Source: Arthrobacter sp. SDTb3-6 (lineage in GTDB: Bacteria > Actinomycetota > Actinomycetes > Actinomycetales > Micrococcaceae). Taken from it: a stretch of 64,000 nt of DNA. Below, in pieces: positions 1 to 7,966 of this stretch. The DNA lies in contig NZ_JAAMFN010000003.1 of assembly GCF_013376095.1 (NCBI RefSeq), positions 121,179-185,178 on the forward strand. Direction: 5' to 3'. A program made the position numbers and the translations under genes. The notes below the pieces were generated by a model. It ran no database searches. It saw only the letters and a program-made list of their open reading frames with translations, and had not been told where the DNA came from. The stretch's first letter is position 1. Each line of letters opens with the position of its first letter.

Positions 1-2
1 CG

Positions 3-1484
3 GCGGCCGCCGCATGCGCCGTTGCGGTGTCCGCTTCCACCCTGCTCAGCGGCAGCGCCCTGGCGGCGCCGGCGAATCCGCAGTCCACGCCCATTGCCTT
101 TCCTGCGGCCGACGGCCAGCTCATGAGCTATGTGGTCAATGCCAAGGCTGCGAACGCCAACAAGGCCAGGGAGGCCGTGCAGGCGGTGGAGGCCGCCGGC
201 GGCGTCGCGGTCCAGGAGTGGCCGGAGATCGGCGTCGTGGTTGCCCAGTCCGAGCTCGCCGGCTTCCGCACCGACGTCCTCAAGTACGGGAATTCCTCGG
301 TGGAATCCGTCGGCGCAACCCGCACCATCACGGTCGCGGAGGGCACACCGGAGGGCATTGCCACCCCCTGGCAGCAGGCCCCGCAGCCAGCGCCTCAGCT
401 GCGCAGCAGGCAGCTGGCCAACGCCGGCCTGCTGTACGGCGACGCAACGTTCGACGGCGCGGCCCTGGACCCGAGGGAAGGCGAGCAGTGGAACCTGGCG
501 CAGGTGAAGGCGGACCAGGCCCACCAGCTCACCGACGGTTCACGCGACGTCCTGGTCGGGGTCCTGGACAGCGGGATCGACCCGGACCACCCGGACCTCA
601 AGGCCAACATCGACGTGGCCAACTCCGTGAACTGCACCAATGCCGGGCGTCCGGACACTTCGCCGACGGGCTGGAACCCCACCACCTCCTACCACGGGAC
701 CCATGTGGCGGGCATCATCGGCGCCGCCCGCAACGGCGTGGGCATCGTGGGCGTGGCACCCAACGTGCGCATGGCCTCCGTCAAGGTGGTCAACGACGCC
801 GGCTCCATCTATCCCGAATACGCCATCTGCGGCTTCATGTGGGCCGGCCTGAAGGGCATGGACGTCACCAACAACAGCTACTACATTGACCCGGTGCAGT
901 TCTGGTGTGGCGACCAGCCCGACCAACTGGCCGTGCGCGTAGCCGTGGAACGCGCTGTGGACTGGTCCACGGACCAGGGCACGGTGCATGCGGCAGCCGC
1001 CGGCAATGCCTCCTACGACCTGGCCAACAAGACCACCGACAACGTCAGCCCGAACGACGCCGCCGGCATCCAGCGCCAGATCAACAACGGGTGCAAGGAC
1101 ATGCCCACCGAGCTGGACGGGGTGGTCACCGTGGCCTCCACCGACCAGGCCGGCAAGCTCTCATCCTTCTCCAACCGCGGGCTGAACGTCATTGACGTGG
1201 CGGCACCCGGATCACGGATCCTCTCCACCCTGCCGAACAACAGCTACGGCCTGCTCAGCGGCACCTCCATGGCCTCGCCCCACGTCGCGGGCGTGCTCGC
1301 GCTGATGAAGTCCGAACACCCCGGCTGGAAACCGAACCAGCTGGTTTCGCAACTGCGCAAGCAGGCGCAGGACCACCTCTGCATGCCCTCAGCGACACCG
1401 GCCGGATCCGCCTGCACGGGCACGCTGCGCAACAACAGCTACTACGGCGAAGGCATCATCGACGCCCTGCAGGCCGTCCTCTAG
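3..1484 (+). CDS. Secreted subtilisin-like serine protease (S8), 5' end cut by the window
   Basis: Extracellular serine endopeptidase of the subtilase family. The frame is open to the first bases of the window, and an Ala/Val-rich stretch ending in ALAAP looks like the end of a signal peptide, so the true start lies upstream and at least 493 residues are present. After the signal peptide comes a region resembling an I9 propeptide, then the catalytic domain. The triad is visible as D in VLDSGIDPDHPDL, H in HGTHVAGI and S in GTSMASPHVAG; the oxyanion Asn sits in AAAAGNAS. Several cysteines in the mature part could form disulfides, as expected for an exported enzyme. It is followed by a convergent regulator gene with a 42-base gap. 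Substrate specificity cannot be told from sequence. The family call is very secure; only the start is missing. Confidence 0.95.
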   Translation, partial: AAAACAVAVSASTLLSGSALAAPANPQSTPIAFPAADGQLMSYVVNAKAANANKAREAVQAVEAAGGVAVQEWPEIGVVVAQSELAGFRTDVLKYGNSSVESVGATRTITVAEGTPEGIATPWQQAPQPAPQLRSRQLANAGLLYGDATFDGAALDPREGEQWNLAQVKADQAHQLTDGSRDVLVGVLDSGIDPDHPDLKANIDVANSVNCTNAGRPDTSPTGWNPTTSYHGTHVAGIIGAARNGVGIVGVAPNVRMASVKVVNDAGSIYPEYAICGFMWAGLKGMDVTNNSYYIDPVQFWCGDQPDQLAVRVAVERAVDWSTDQGTVHAAAAGNASYDLANKTTDNVSPNDAAGIQRQINNGCKDMPTELDGVVTVASTDQAGKLSSFSNRGLNVIDVAAPGSRILSTLPNNSYGLLSGTSMASPHVAGVLALMKSEHPGWKPNQLVSQLRKQAQDHLCMPSATPAGSACTGTLRNNSYYGEGIIDALQAVL

Positions 1485-1526
1485 GACCGTCCTGGACCGC
1501 CTTCGGCAACAACCACCCCGCGGGCC

Positions 1527-2213
1527 TTAAGCGCCCCGGGGCACGATCCTGGCGCAGCAGTGGGACAGCTCTGCGTCCGGTTCTATGCTGTGGGTCGCGT
1601 CGGCACACCCCTCCAGGACGCCGTTGAGCAGCGAGCCGTTGAGCTGGCACACCACGCCGGTGTGCTCCCGGGACAGCCTGTGGAACGGGCAGTTCGCCAT
1701 GATGGTGCCACCCTGGCCGTCGGGCCGGGGATCGTAGCCGGTGTCGGCCAGCAGGTTGTGGATGGTGCCGGCCCCGGCGCCCAGCCGCTTCCCGGCCTCG
1801 AACGCCACCTGGGCCAGCGCGTCCCCCACATCCTCGGAGGAGTCGATGGAGCGCTGGATCGCCGCTGCGAGCAGTTCGGCGGCGAGGTCGTAGTGGCGGG
1901 CGGGGACGGAGGCCGCCACCTCCCCCACGGCCACGGTGTAGAGCTTGGTGGGGCGCCCGGAGCCGGGCCCCGTGCGCTCCCCCACCTTGCGGAACTCCAC
2001 CAGCAGCAGGCCGTCCGCCGCCAGCCGGTCCAGCTGGGCCCTGATGGTGCTCTTGGGCAGTCCCAGCGCCTGCGCACAGTCGTCCCGGCTGAGGGCGTGC
2101 GGGCTTTCGCGGAGCAGCTCGAACAGCCTTTTGCGGACGGGATCGCCCAGGGACGCCACGGCGTTGAGCCGCTCCGCCTCACTCAGGGACGCGTGCTGCC
2201 GGGTTGGGTTCAT
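1527..2213 (-). CDS. SufR-like winged-helix repressor with a C-terminal cysteine cluster
   Basis: A 228-residue DNA-binding regulator of the ArsR/DeoR-like group that includes SufR (COG2345 type). An N-terminal winged helix-turn-helix spans roughly residues 15-90. The C-terminal part holds C175, C189, C203 and the pair C219-C220, with spacings of 13, 13 and 15 residues. This is close to the four-cysteine pattern that binds an Fe-S cluster in SufR proteins. It is divergent from the folE operon across a 115-base region that carries a perfect inverted repeat over the folE -10 box, so it most likely represses that operon and perhaps itself in response to Fe-S, redox or NO state. No suf genes are nearby, so this is a paralogue with a different target rather than the canonical suf regulator. 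Cofactor binding is inferred from the cysteines only. Confidence 0.8.
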   Translation of the reverse strand: MNPTRQHASLSEAERLNAVASLGDPVRKRLFELLRESPHALSRDDCAQALGLPKSTIRAQLDRLAADGLLLVEFRKVGERTGPGSGRPTKLYTVAVGEVAASVPARHYDLAAELLAAAIQRSIDSSEDVGDALAQVAFEAGKRLGAGAGTIHNLLADTGYDPRPDGQGGTIMANCPFHRLSREHTGVVCQLNGSLLNGVLEGCADATHSIEPDAELSHCCARIVPRGA

Positions 2214-2268
2214 GACTGCTTGCCTTCAGTGTTGGAGGGACGGGAAAGTTGCTTTGTTTCATTCCTGC

Positions 2269-2297
2269 TTGACGCTTTGAGTCTGCGCTTCTAAAGT
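2269..2297 (+). promoter_or_regulatory. Sigma-70-type promoter of the folE operon
   Basis: A TTGACG box at 2269-2274 and a TAAAGT box at 2292-2297 are separated by 17 bases, close to the consensus for the principal sigma factor. Transcription would start near 2304, about 25 bases before the folE ATG, which has an AAGGA ribosome site. The -10 box lies inside one arm of the inverted repeat described separately. Confidence 0.6.
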
Positions 2298-2317
2298 CAA
2301 GAATACAAGCTTTAGAA
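2289..2317. promoter_or_regulatory. Inverted repeat, candidate operator of the SufR-like regulator
   Basis: TTCTAAAG at 2289-2296 is repeated in perfect inverse as CTTTAGAA at 2310-2317 with a 13-base spacer. The left arm covers the folE -10 box and the right arm lies just after the predicted start site, a position at which a bound dimer would block transcription. The divergent HTH gene next to it is the obvious candidate ligand. Confidence 0.55.
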
Positions 2318-2328
2318 AGGAAGAGCAC

Positions 2329-2949
2329 ATGTCGATCTCAAGTGCCGCCCTCCCGGACCTCCTCGCCTTCGATGACCCGGCGCTGGACGATGCCGCGCTG
2401 GGCCGCCCGGGACCGGTGGACCTGCCGGCGGCGCAGGCGGCCATTGCCGACTTCCTGCGCGCGCTGGGCCGGGACGCCAGCGACCCCCACCTGCTGGACA
2501 CCCCGCGCCGGGTGGCGGCCGCCTATGCGGAAATGCTCACGCCGCGCGAAACGAACTGGACCACCTTCCCCAACGACGAGGGCTATGCGGGCCTGGTGAT
2601 CGTGAAGGACATTCCGTTCCATTCGCTGTGCCAGCACCACCTGCTGCCCTTCCGCGGCGTGGCCCACGTGGGCTACCTGCCCGGCGAGCGCCTGTTTGGC
2701 CTCTCCAAGCTGGCCCGCGGCGTGGAATTGTTTGCCCGGGACCTCCAGGTCCAGGAACGCCTGACCCAACAAGTGGCAGACTGGTTGGAAGAGACGCTGT
2801 CCCCGCGGGGCGTCGGAGTCGTTTTGGAGGCCGAGCACATGTGCATGTCCCTGCGCGGCGTCCATACGGCCGGCACCCTGACCCGCACCTCCGTCTTTAC
2901 GGGCGGGCTGGCCGACGCCGGTCCCCTGCGCAGCCAGTTCCCCCAGTAG
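2329..2949 (+). CDS. folE: GTP cyclohydrolase I (zinc-dependent FolE type)
   Basis: Converts GTP to 7,8-dihydroneopterin triphosphate, the first step to tetrahydrofolate and other pterins. The 206-residue length is normal. Zinc ligands are visible as C101 and H104 in CQHHLLPF and C172 in EHMCMS, so it is the zinc-dependent enzyme and not the FolE2 type. The catalytic core with the GVAHVGYLP and FGLSKLAR segments is intact. The ATG at 2329 follows an AAGGA ribosome site. It is the first gene of a four-gene operon with a flavoprotein, a FolP paralogue and a RibD-C reductase. It may be a second, regulated copy, since the usual folate cluster genes (folB, folK, ftsH) are not here. The enzyme call is firm; the pathway it feeds is open. 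Confidence 0.93.
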   Translation: MSISSAALPDLLAFDDPALDDAALGRPGPVDLPAAQAAIADFLRALGRDASDPHLLDTPRRVAAAYAEMLTPRETNWTTFPNDEGYAGLVIVKDIPFHSLCQHHLLPFRGVAHVGYLPGERLFGLSKLARGVELFARDLQVQERLTQQVADWLEETLSPRGVGVVLEAEHMCMSLRGVHTAGTLTRTSVFTGGLADAGPLRSQFPQ

Positions 2950-3009
2950 GGCCGCCCCGCACCTTTTTGCTTCACACAAATCCACTTCCACGGAAAAGAG
3001 TTTTGTCCC

Positions 3010-4260
3010 ATGAGTGAATCAAGCAGTCCCGCAGCCCAGGACGCCGGCATGGTCATCATCGGCGGCGGCCTCACCGGCGCCACCGCCGCCCACACCCTGC
3101 GTGAGGAAGGCTGGACGGGACCGGTCACCATTGTGGCCGACGAGCAGGAAACCCCGTACCAGCGCCCGCCGCTGTCAAAAGGATTTTTGGCCGGCAAGGA
3201 AGGTGAGGACGCCCTCCTGCCCTACCCCGCCAACTGGTACCCCGAAAACAATGTGACGGTCCTGGAAGGGACCGCAGCCACCGCCGTCGACCCCGCCGGA
3301 CACACCGCCACCCTGGCCGACGGCACCGTGCTGCCCTACGCCAAGCTCCTGCTCGCCACCGGCGCCACGCCGCGCGTCATCCCCTTCCCCGGCGTCGACC
3401 TCGACGGCGTGCACTACTTCCGCACCAAGGCCGACAGCGTGGCCATGAAGGCACTGCTCTCCGCCGGCGGGCACAACCTGGTCATGATTGGTTCCGGCTG
3501 GATCGGCATGGAAATCGCCGCCACCGCCACGGAACTGGGCAACAAGGTGACCCTGCTGGGCCTGGAGGACGTACCGCTGTCCGTGGCCATCGGCAACGAA
3601 CTGGGTCGGGTGTTCGCCTCCCGGCATGAGGAGGCGGGAGTGAAGTTTGTGCTGCCCTCCAGTGCCAAGGAAATCCAGGGCACCGGCGGGAAGGTCACCT
3701 CCGTGCTGACCACCACCGGGGAGGTGCTGCCGGCCGACCTGGTCATTGTCGCCGTCGGCGTGGTTCCCAACACCGGCCTGGCCAAGGATGCCGGGCTCAC
3801 CATCAGCAACGGCATCCAGGTCTCGGCCAGCCTGCAGACCTCCGACCCGGACATCCTTGCCGCCGGGGACGTCGCCAACGCCCTGCACCCCGTGACCGGA
3901 GCCTACGCCCGCTCCGAACACTGGGCCAACGCCATTGCCAGCGGCAAGGTGGCCGCCAGGACCATGCTGGGCAAGGACGACGTGCTCGATGACATCCCCT
4001 ACTTCTACACCGACCAGTTCGACCTCGGCATGGAGTACTCCGGCTTCGGCGCGCTCACCAAGGACGCCGAACTGGTGGTCCGCGGCAGCCTGGAAAAGCG
4101 TGAATTCATCGCCTTCTGGGTGCTGGAGGGCCGCGTCGTGGCGGGCATGAACGTGAACATCTGGGACGTCCAGGACGCCATCAAGGACCTCATCAGCTCG
4201 CAGCGCACGGTCGACACGGCGAAGCTGGCTGACCCGCAAACGCCGCTGGGGGATATTTGA
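3010..4260 (+). CDS. FAD/NAD(P)-dependent oxidoreductase, ferredoxin-reductase type
   Basis: A 416-residue pyridine-nucleotide-disulfide-fold flavoprotein of the BphA4/AIF/rubredoxin-reductase branch. The FAD-binding GGGLTGATAA motif is near residue 18, the NAD(P)H-binding GSGWIGMEIAA motif near residue 160, and the second FAD motif DILAAGDVAN near residue 280. The C-terminal YFYTDQFDLGMEYSG segment is typical of ferredoxin reductases of this branch. No CxxxxC redox disulfide is present, which excludes thioredoxin or glutathione reductases. It lies 60 bases after folE and its stop overlaps the next start, so it is in the pterin operon. Its partner is unknown. It could pass NAD(P)H electrons to a ferredoxin or to the pterin product, and the SufR-like regulator fits an iron-sulfur or redox role. 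Confidence 0.85.
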   Translation: MSESSSPAAQDAGMVIIGGGLTGATAAHTLREEGWTGPVTIVADEQETPYQRPPLSKGFLAGKEGEDALLPYPANWYPENNVTVLEGTAATAVDPAGHTATLADGTVLPYAKLLLATGATPRVIPFPGVDLDGVHYFRTKADSVAMKALLSAGGHNLVMIGSGWIGMEIAATATELGNKVTLLGLEDVPLSVAIGNELGRVFASRHEEAGVKFVLPSSAKEIQGTGGKVTSVLTTTGEVLPADLVIVAVGVVPNTGLAKDAGLTISNGIQVSASLQTSDPDILAAGDVANALHPVTGAYARSEHWANAIASGKVAARTMLGKDDVLDDIPYFYTDQFDLGMEYSGFGALTKDAELVVRGSLEKREFIAFWVLEGRVVAGMNVNIWDVQDAIKDLISSQRTVDTAKLADPQTPLGDI

Positions 4261-5258
4261 TGGAGGGGATGACAACTCTCAGGCCGCCTGCCGAAACCAC
4301 CGCCACCGCCCCGGGCTCCGGGACGGCGGCGCCGTTTTACACCCCGCCGCTGCGCCACCCCGTGCGCCGCTTCGGCTCCCGCACCCTGGACTTCAGCCGG
4401 CACGTGGCCCTCATGGCCATCGTGAACCGGACCCCGGATTCCTTTTACGACGGCGGGGCCACCTTCGCCCTGGATGCGGCCGTGGCGGCATCCCTGAAGG
4501 CCGTGGACGACGGCGCCGACTGGGTTGACATCGGCGGTGTCCCCTTTGCGCCGGGGCCGGCGCTGGGCGCCCGGGAAGAGGGCGACCGGGTGGTTCCGGT
4601 GGTGGAGGCCGTCTCCGCGGCCAGCGACGTGATCATCTCCGTGGACACCTTCCTGCCGGAGGTGGCCGCCCGCAGCATTGCCGCCGGGGCCCACGTCATC
4701 AACGACACCACCGGCCTGGCCAATCCGGAGCTGGCCTCCGTGGTTGCGGAGGCGGGCGCCCACCTGGTCATCACGCATTCACTGGCCCGGCCGCGCACGG
4801 TTCACCCCCGCCCCAGCTATGATGACGTGGTCACCGAGGTGGCGGCATTCCTGCGCTCAAAGGTGGAGCTGGCACTCTCCCTCGGCGTCCCGGCCGAGAA
4901 GATCATCATCGACCCCGGGCACGACCTCAACAAGAACACGCTCCACACCTTGGAGCTCACGCGCCGCTTCAACGAGATCGCGGAGCTGGGGTTCCCGGCA
5001 CTTGCGGCCGTCTCCAACAAGGACTTCATCGGCGAGACCCTCAACCAGGACAAGGCCGACCGGCTGGAAGGCTCGCTGGCCTCGGGCGTCATCGCCATCC
5101 TGGGCGGCGCCCGCATCCTGCGCATGCACAATGTCGGATCGGCGGCCTCCGCCATCCGCATGGCCGAGGCCGTGCTTGGCTGGCGACAGCCCGCCTACCT
5201 GTTGCACAACATGGGCGACGTCAACCGGCCCGCCCACCCGAAGGATCCCCATGATTGA
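4260..5258 (+). CDS. Dihydropteroate synthase-like protein (FolP2-type paralogue)
   Basis: A 332-residue TIM-barrel protein of the pterin-binding (DHPS) family. Canonical elements are NRTPDSF (residues 56-62), the NDT segment (148-150), DPG (218-220) and an Arg in RMHN (288-291). The loop that reads STRPG in true DHPS is here VPFAPG (94-99), and the SRK of loop 7 is SNK (252-254), so two residues important for p-aminobenzoate binding and catalysis are absent. As I recall, mycobacterial FolP2, which lacks DHPS activity, has the same features. It also has an N-terminal extension of about 45 residues. The chosen ATG overlaps the previous stop by one base; ATG at 4269 is an alternative. It should not be assumed to make folate. 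It probably binds a pterin, and its reaction is unknown. Confidence 0.8.
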   Translation: MEGMTTLRPPAETTATAPGSGTAAPFYTPPLRHPVRRFGSRTLDFSRHVALMAIVNRTPDSFYDGGATFALDAAVAASLKAVDDGADWVDIGGVPFAPGPALGAREEGDRVVPVVEAVSAASDVIISVDTFLPEVAARSIAAGAHVINDTTGLANPELASVVAEAGAHLVITHSLARPRTVHPRPSYDDVVTEVAAFLRSKVELALSLGVPAEKIIIDPGHDLNKNTLHTLELTRRFNEIAELGFPALAAVSNKDFIGETLNQDKADRLEGSLASGVIAILGGARILRMHNVGSAASAIRMAEAVLGWRQPAYLLHNMGDVNRPAHPKDPHD

Positions 5259-6015
5259 GCGGATCTTCCCTGCCTCGCCCGCCCTTTCCGGCGGGGCACT
5301 CGATGCGGAACTGCTGCGGGAGGCGTCCGCCGTTCCATCCGGGCGCAGCCGGGTCAGCTTCAACTTCGTGGCCAGCGTTGACGGCGCAGCCACGGTGGAG
5401 GGCCGCTCCGGCAAGCTCGGCAATCCCGACGACCAGCACTTGTTCCAGTTGATGCGCCGCACGGCGGACGTGATCCTGGTGGGCGCCCAGACCGTCCGGA
5501 CCGAAGGCTACGGCGGTGAACTGCTCAGCGCGGAGGCCCGGCAGTGGCGCCTGGGCCACGGCCTGCCCGAACGCCCGCCGCTGGCGGTCGTCTCCGGCAG
5601 CCTGAACCTGGACCCCGCCCTGGAGGTGTTCACCAACGCGCCCGTCCGTCCGTTGGTGGTCACCCTGGCCTCGGCCCCCGCGGACCGCAGGGAGGCACTT
5701 GGCCGGATGGCCGACGTCGTGCTGGCCGGCGAGCGGACGCTGGACGTTGGCACCCTGGTTGCGGAGCTGGGCCGCAGGGGGCTGCACCGCATTCATTCCG
5801 AGGGCGGACCGACCCTGCTGGGCACGTTCCACGCTGCAGGGCAGGTGGACGAACTCTCCGTCACGGTGTCGCCGCTGCTGGTGGGCGGCCTGGCCAAGCG
5901 CATCGCGGACGTGCTGCCAGGCACCCCGGCCGTGTCGCCGCAGGGGCTGGAGCTGGCACACATCCTCAAGTCCGGCTCCATGCTGTTCCTGCGCTACCTC
6001 CGCCCCCTCAACTAG
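5251..6015 (+). CDS. RibD C-terminal-domain reductase (pyrimidine/pterin reductase family)
   Basis: A 254-residue NADPH-dependent reductase with the dihydrofolate-reductase-like fold of the RibD C-terminal domain. It starts SFNFVASVDGA and carries the family's VGAQTVRTEGYG and HSEGGPTLLG segments. No deaminase domain is present, so it is not a complete RibD. It starts inside the last 8 bases of the FolP-like gene, so translation is coupled. Family members reduce the ribose of riboflavin precursors, but some act on pterins: the archaeal methanopterin-pathway reductases and the mycobacterial homologue Rv2671, which can work as a dihydrofolate reductase. Given the operon, reduction of a dihydropterin is more likely than riboflavin synthesis. 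This is inference from context. Confidence 0.8.
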   Translation: MIERIFPASPALSGGALDAELLREASAVPSGRSRVSFNFVASVDGAATVEGRSGKLGNPDDQHLFQLMRRTADVILVGAQTVRTEGYGGELLSAEARQWRLGHGLPERPPLAVVSGSLNLDPALEVFTNAPVRPLVVTLASAPADRREALGRMADVVLAGERTLDVGTLVAELGRRGLHRIHSEGGPTLLGTFHAAGQVDELSVTVSPLLVGGLAKRIADVLPGTPAVSPQGLELAHILKSGSMLFLRYLRPLN

Positions 6016-6075
6016 GTCGCAGTTGTTGCAGCTTCCGGCCCGAAACAACCGGTTGCCATCGCAACAACTGCGACC
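6015..6075. terminator. Long inverted repeat between convergent genes
   Basis: A perfect 15-base inverted repeat, GGTCGCAGTTGTTGC at 6015-6029 and its complement at 6061-6075, encloses 31 bases that themselves contain the palindrome CAACCGGTTG. It starts on the last base of the reductase stop codon and sits before the convergent lipoprotein gene. It most likely ends transcription from both sides, although it has no T-run and the loop is long. Confidence 0.5.
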
Positions 6076-6098
6076 CAGTTGGACAGTTGCGGGTGGGG

Positions 6099-6821
6099 TC
6101 AGTTGGCGGGCGGGGCCACTGAGAGCTTGTCCATGACCCGCGGCGTGGTCGAGGCCAGCAGCGCATCGGTGGGGCAGGCCAGCGAGACCACCAGGCCCGT
6201 GCCGGCCGTACCCAGCAGGCGCCCCCAGACGGTGCTGGCGGGCACACCCTTGGACGCCTTCGTGCCGTACGACAGGAAGGAAATGGTCCGATTTCCCTTT
6301 CCGGCCTCCGCGGACCACGGCAGCTCGGCCGGTTTGAGGGATTCGGGCACGACGGACGGGATCAGGTACGCCATCAATTTCCGGGTGGAGGCAAGATCGT
6401 CGCCCGGGGTGATGAGGGGCCCCTGGTTCGACGTGGCCCAGTACGCCAGCTGGCACCCTGCCGTGTTGGAGTACAGCGTCTGCCCGGCCACATTGTTCTT
6501 CAGCAGCTTCCATTCCGGCGGCGCCGGGGCGCCGGATCCGGAGTAGCCGCCCTGGCCCAGGATGTCGTTGTAGCCGACGGGGACGTTGCGCGAGAGCGTG
6601 GTGCCGGCCGGGAAGGTCATGTTTTTGGCCGCCACGGCCGCGGCATCGTGGCCGGCCTGGATGGTGGGCGCGGCAAAGGTCGACGGCGGCGCCACGGTGG
6701 CTGTGGGCCCCGGGACCGGAACCGCAATGGTGCACCCGCCCAGCGCCAGGGCCCCTGCTGCGGACGCCACGGCAGCCAGGAACCGGACCCGGGCCGGAGC
6801 GGCCACCCCCACAATTTTCAC
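6099..6821 (-). CDS. Actinobacterial lipoprotein of unknown function
   Basis: A 240-residue protein with an N-terminal signal peptide ending in the lipobox LALGGC, so it should be lipid-anchored on the outer face of the cytoplasmic membrane. The mature part starts with a Pro/Thr/Ala-rich linker and continues as a globular region with three cysteines; no domain that I recognise. The start was set at GTG 6821, which gives a normal short, positively charged signal peptide; the open frame continues upstream without coding character. A TAAGGT box lies 7 bases before this GTG, so the mRNA may be leaderless. It is divergent from the J-domain gene. Function is not known. Confidence 0.7.
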   Translation of the reverse strand: MKIVGVAAPARVRFLAAVASAAGALALGGCTIAVPVPGPTATVAPPSTFAAPTIQAGHDAAAVAAKNMTFPAGTTLSRNVPVGYNDILGQGGYSGSGAPAPPEWKLLKNNVAGQTLYSNTAGCQLAYWATSNQGPLITPGDDLASTRKLMAYLIPSVVPESLKPAELPWSAEAGKGNRTISFLSYGTKASKGVPASTVWGRLLGTAGTGLVVSLACPTDALLASTTPRVMDKLSVAPPAN

Positions 6822-6944
6822 GGACACCACCTTACCGACCCGCCGACGGTTCCGGCTGCGGCACCCTGCCCGGGCACCGGGCTTGCTGTCAGGGTGCCCC
6901 ACTAGACTGGGAGCTGATTCGACCCTGCAGGCGAAAGGCCCCCA

Positions 6945-7949
6945 GTGAGCGAAAAGTTCCTCACGCACTACCAAGTCCTTGGTGTGCCCAGCACCGCGAC
7001 GGATCGGGAAATCAAGATCGCCTACCGCAAGGCGGCGCGGCTTTCACACCCCGACCACGGCGGCGATCCGGCCCTGTTCCGTAAGGTCACGGCCGCGTAC
7101 GAGGTGCTTGGCAACCCGGAGCAGCGGTTGCGTTACGACAGGTCCTACGCGCCAACGGCCCGCAACGGCTCCGCTCCCGGATACGGCACGGGCTACGGCA
7201 CGGCAGGGCGCGCGGCCGGGCAGGCCTCCGGTACGGGGCGGCCCGGCGGCTTCCCTGGCACAGGCTTCAACGGCACGTTTTCCACCCGGCGGCCGCAGCC
7301 CGCCCGGAACACCGCCGGCGATCCGGCCGCCTATGTACCCGCCTATGAATCGCCCGACGCCGGGGAAGTGCCCATCCTGCCGCGGGCCACGGCCGCCCAG
7401 CCCGTCCATGGCGCGCCCCGGAAGCGTGGCGTTTTCGGTGCTGCCTCGCGCCTGGCGCGCGAGGCCCGCACCGCCCAGCTCATCATGCAGCAGGTACTGC
7501 CGGGCATTCCCGCAGCCCGCCTCATCAACGGCCTGGCAGCCCCCGCCAACAGCGGCTACATCGACCACATCCTGGTCTCCGGCTACCGGATCGCCGTGAT
7601 CGGTTCCATGCTGGTGCCCAACGGCGCGTTCCGCTGGGACGGCAGCATGCTGGTGCACGGCAGCAAGGCGGCCGCCCCGCCGCTGCTGGTGCCGGCCTCC
7701 CGCCGGCTGCAGGAGCTCTTTCCCGAATGCAACGTGACGGCATGGGTCTGCGTCCACAGCAGCACCGGCAACCTCTTCGAGCCGGTCATCGACTACGCCC
7801 GCGGCACCGAACCGGACGGCTCCAGCACGCTCAACGTGGCCAACGCCGCCCGCTTTGTCCGGGAAGTCAAGCACTTCCTGGCCTCGGGCCCCCTGCCCAA
7901 CGTGGTGGACCTGCAGGTGCTGGGGCGCCTGCTGGGCGGCATGTATTGA
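6945..7949 (+). CDS. J-domain protein with a NERD-like C-terminal domain
   Basis: A 334-residue protein. Residues 5-66 are a complete J-domain with the HPD motif at 35-37, which stimulates DnaK ATPase activity. There is no Gly/Phe zinc-finger region of a true DnaJ. A Gly/Pro/Ala-rich linker covers about residues 70-150. The C-terminal 150 residues contain GYIDHILVSGYRIAVIG followed by alternating strands and helices, reminiscent of the nuclease-related NERD domain, but the catalytic E/D-x-K position reads IGS. It is probably a DnaK co-chaperone with a substrate- or nucleic-acid-binding tail. GTG at 6945 is the only start that keeps the J-domain intact. A TAGACT box at 6903-6908 is a plausible -10. 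trmL follows after 17 bases. Confidence 0.8.
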   Translation: MSEKFLTHYQVLGVPSTATDREIKIAYRKAARLSHPDHGGDPALFRKVTAAYEVLGNPEQRLRYDRSYAPTARNGSAPGYGTGYGTAGRAAGQASGTGRPGGFPGTGFNGTFSTRRPQPARNTAGDPAAYVPAYESPDAGEVPILPRATAAQPVHGAPRKRGVFGAASRLAREARTAQLIMQQVLPGIPAARLINGLAAPANSGYIDHILVSGYRIAVIGSMLVPNGAFRWDGSMLVHGSKAAAPPLLVPASRRLQELFPECNVTAWVCVHSSTGNLFEPVIDYARGTEPDGSSTLNVANAARFVREVKHFLASGPLPNVVDLQVLGRLLGGMY

Positions 7950-7966
7950 CACGGTAAGCTGAAACG

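Noticed and set aside
5251..6015. Riboflavin biosynthesis gene ribD
   Set aside because: Only the C-terminal reductase domain is present; the deaminase domain and rib neighbours are absent, and the operon is of pterin type.
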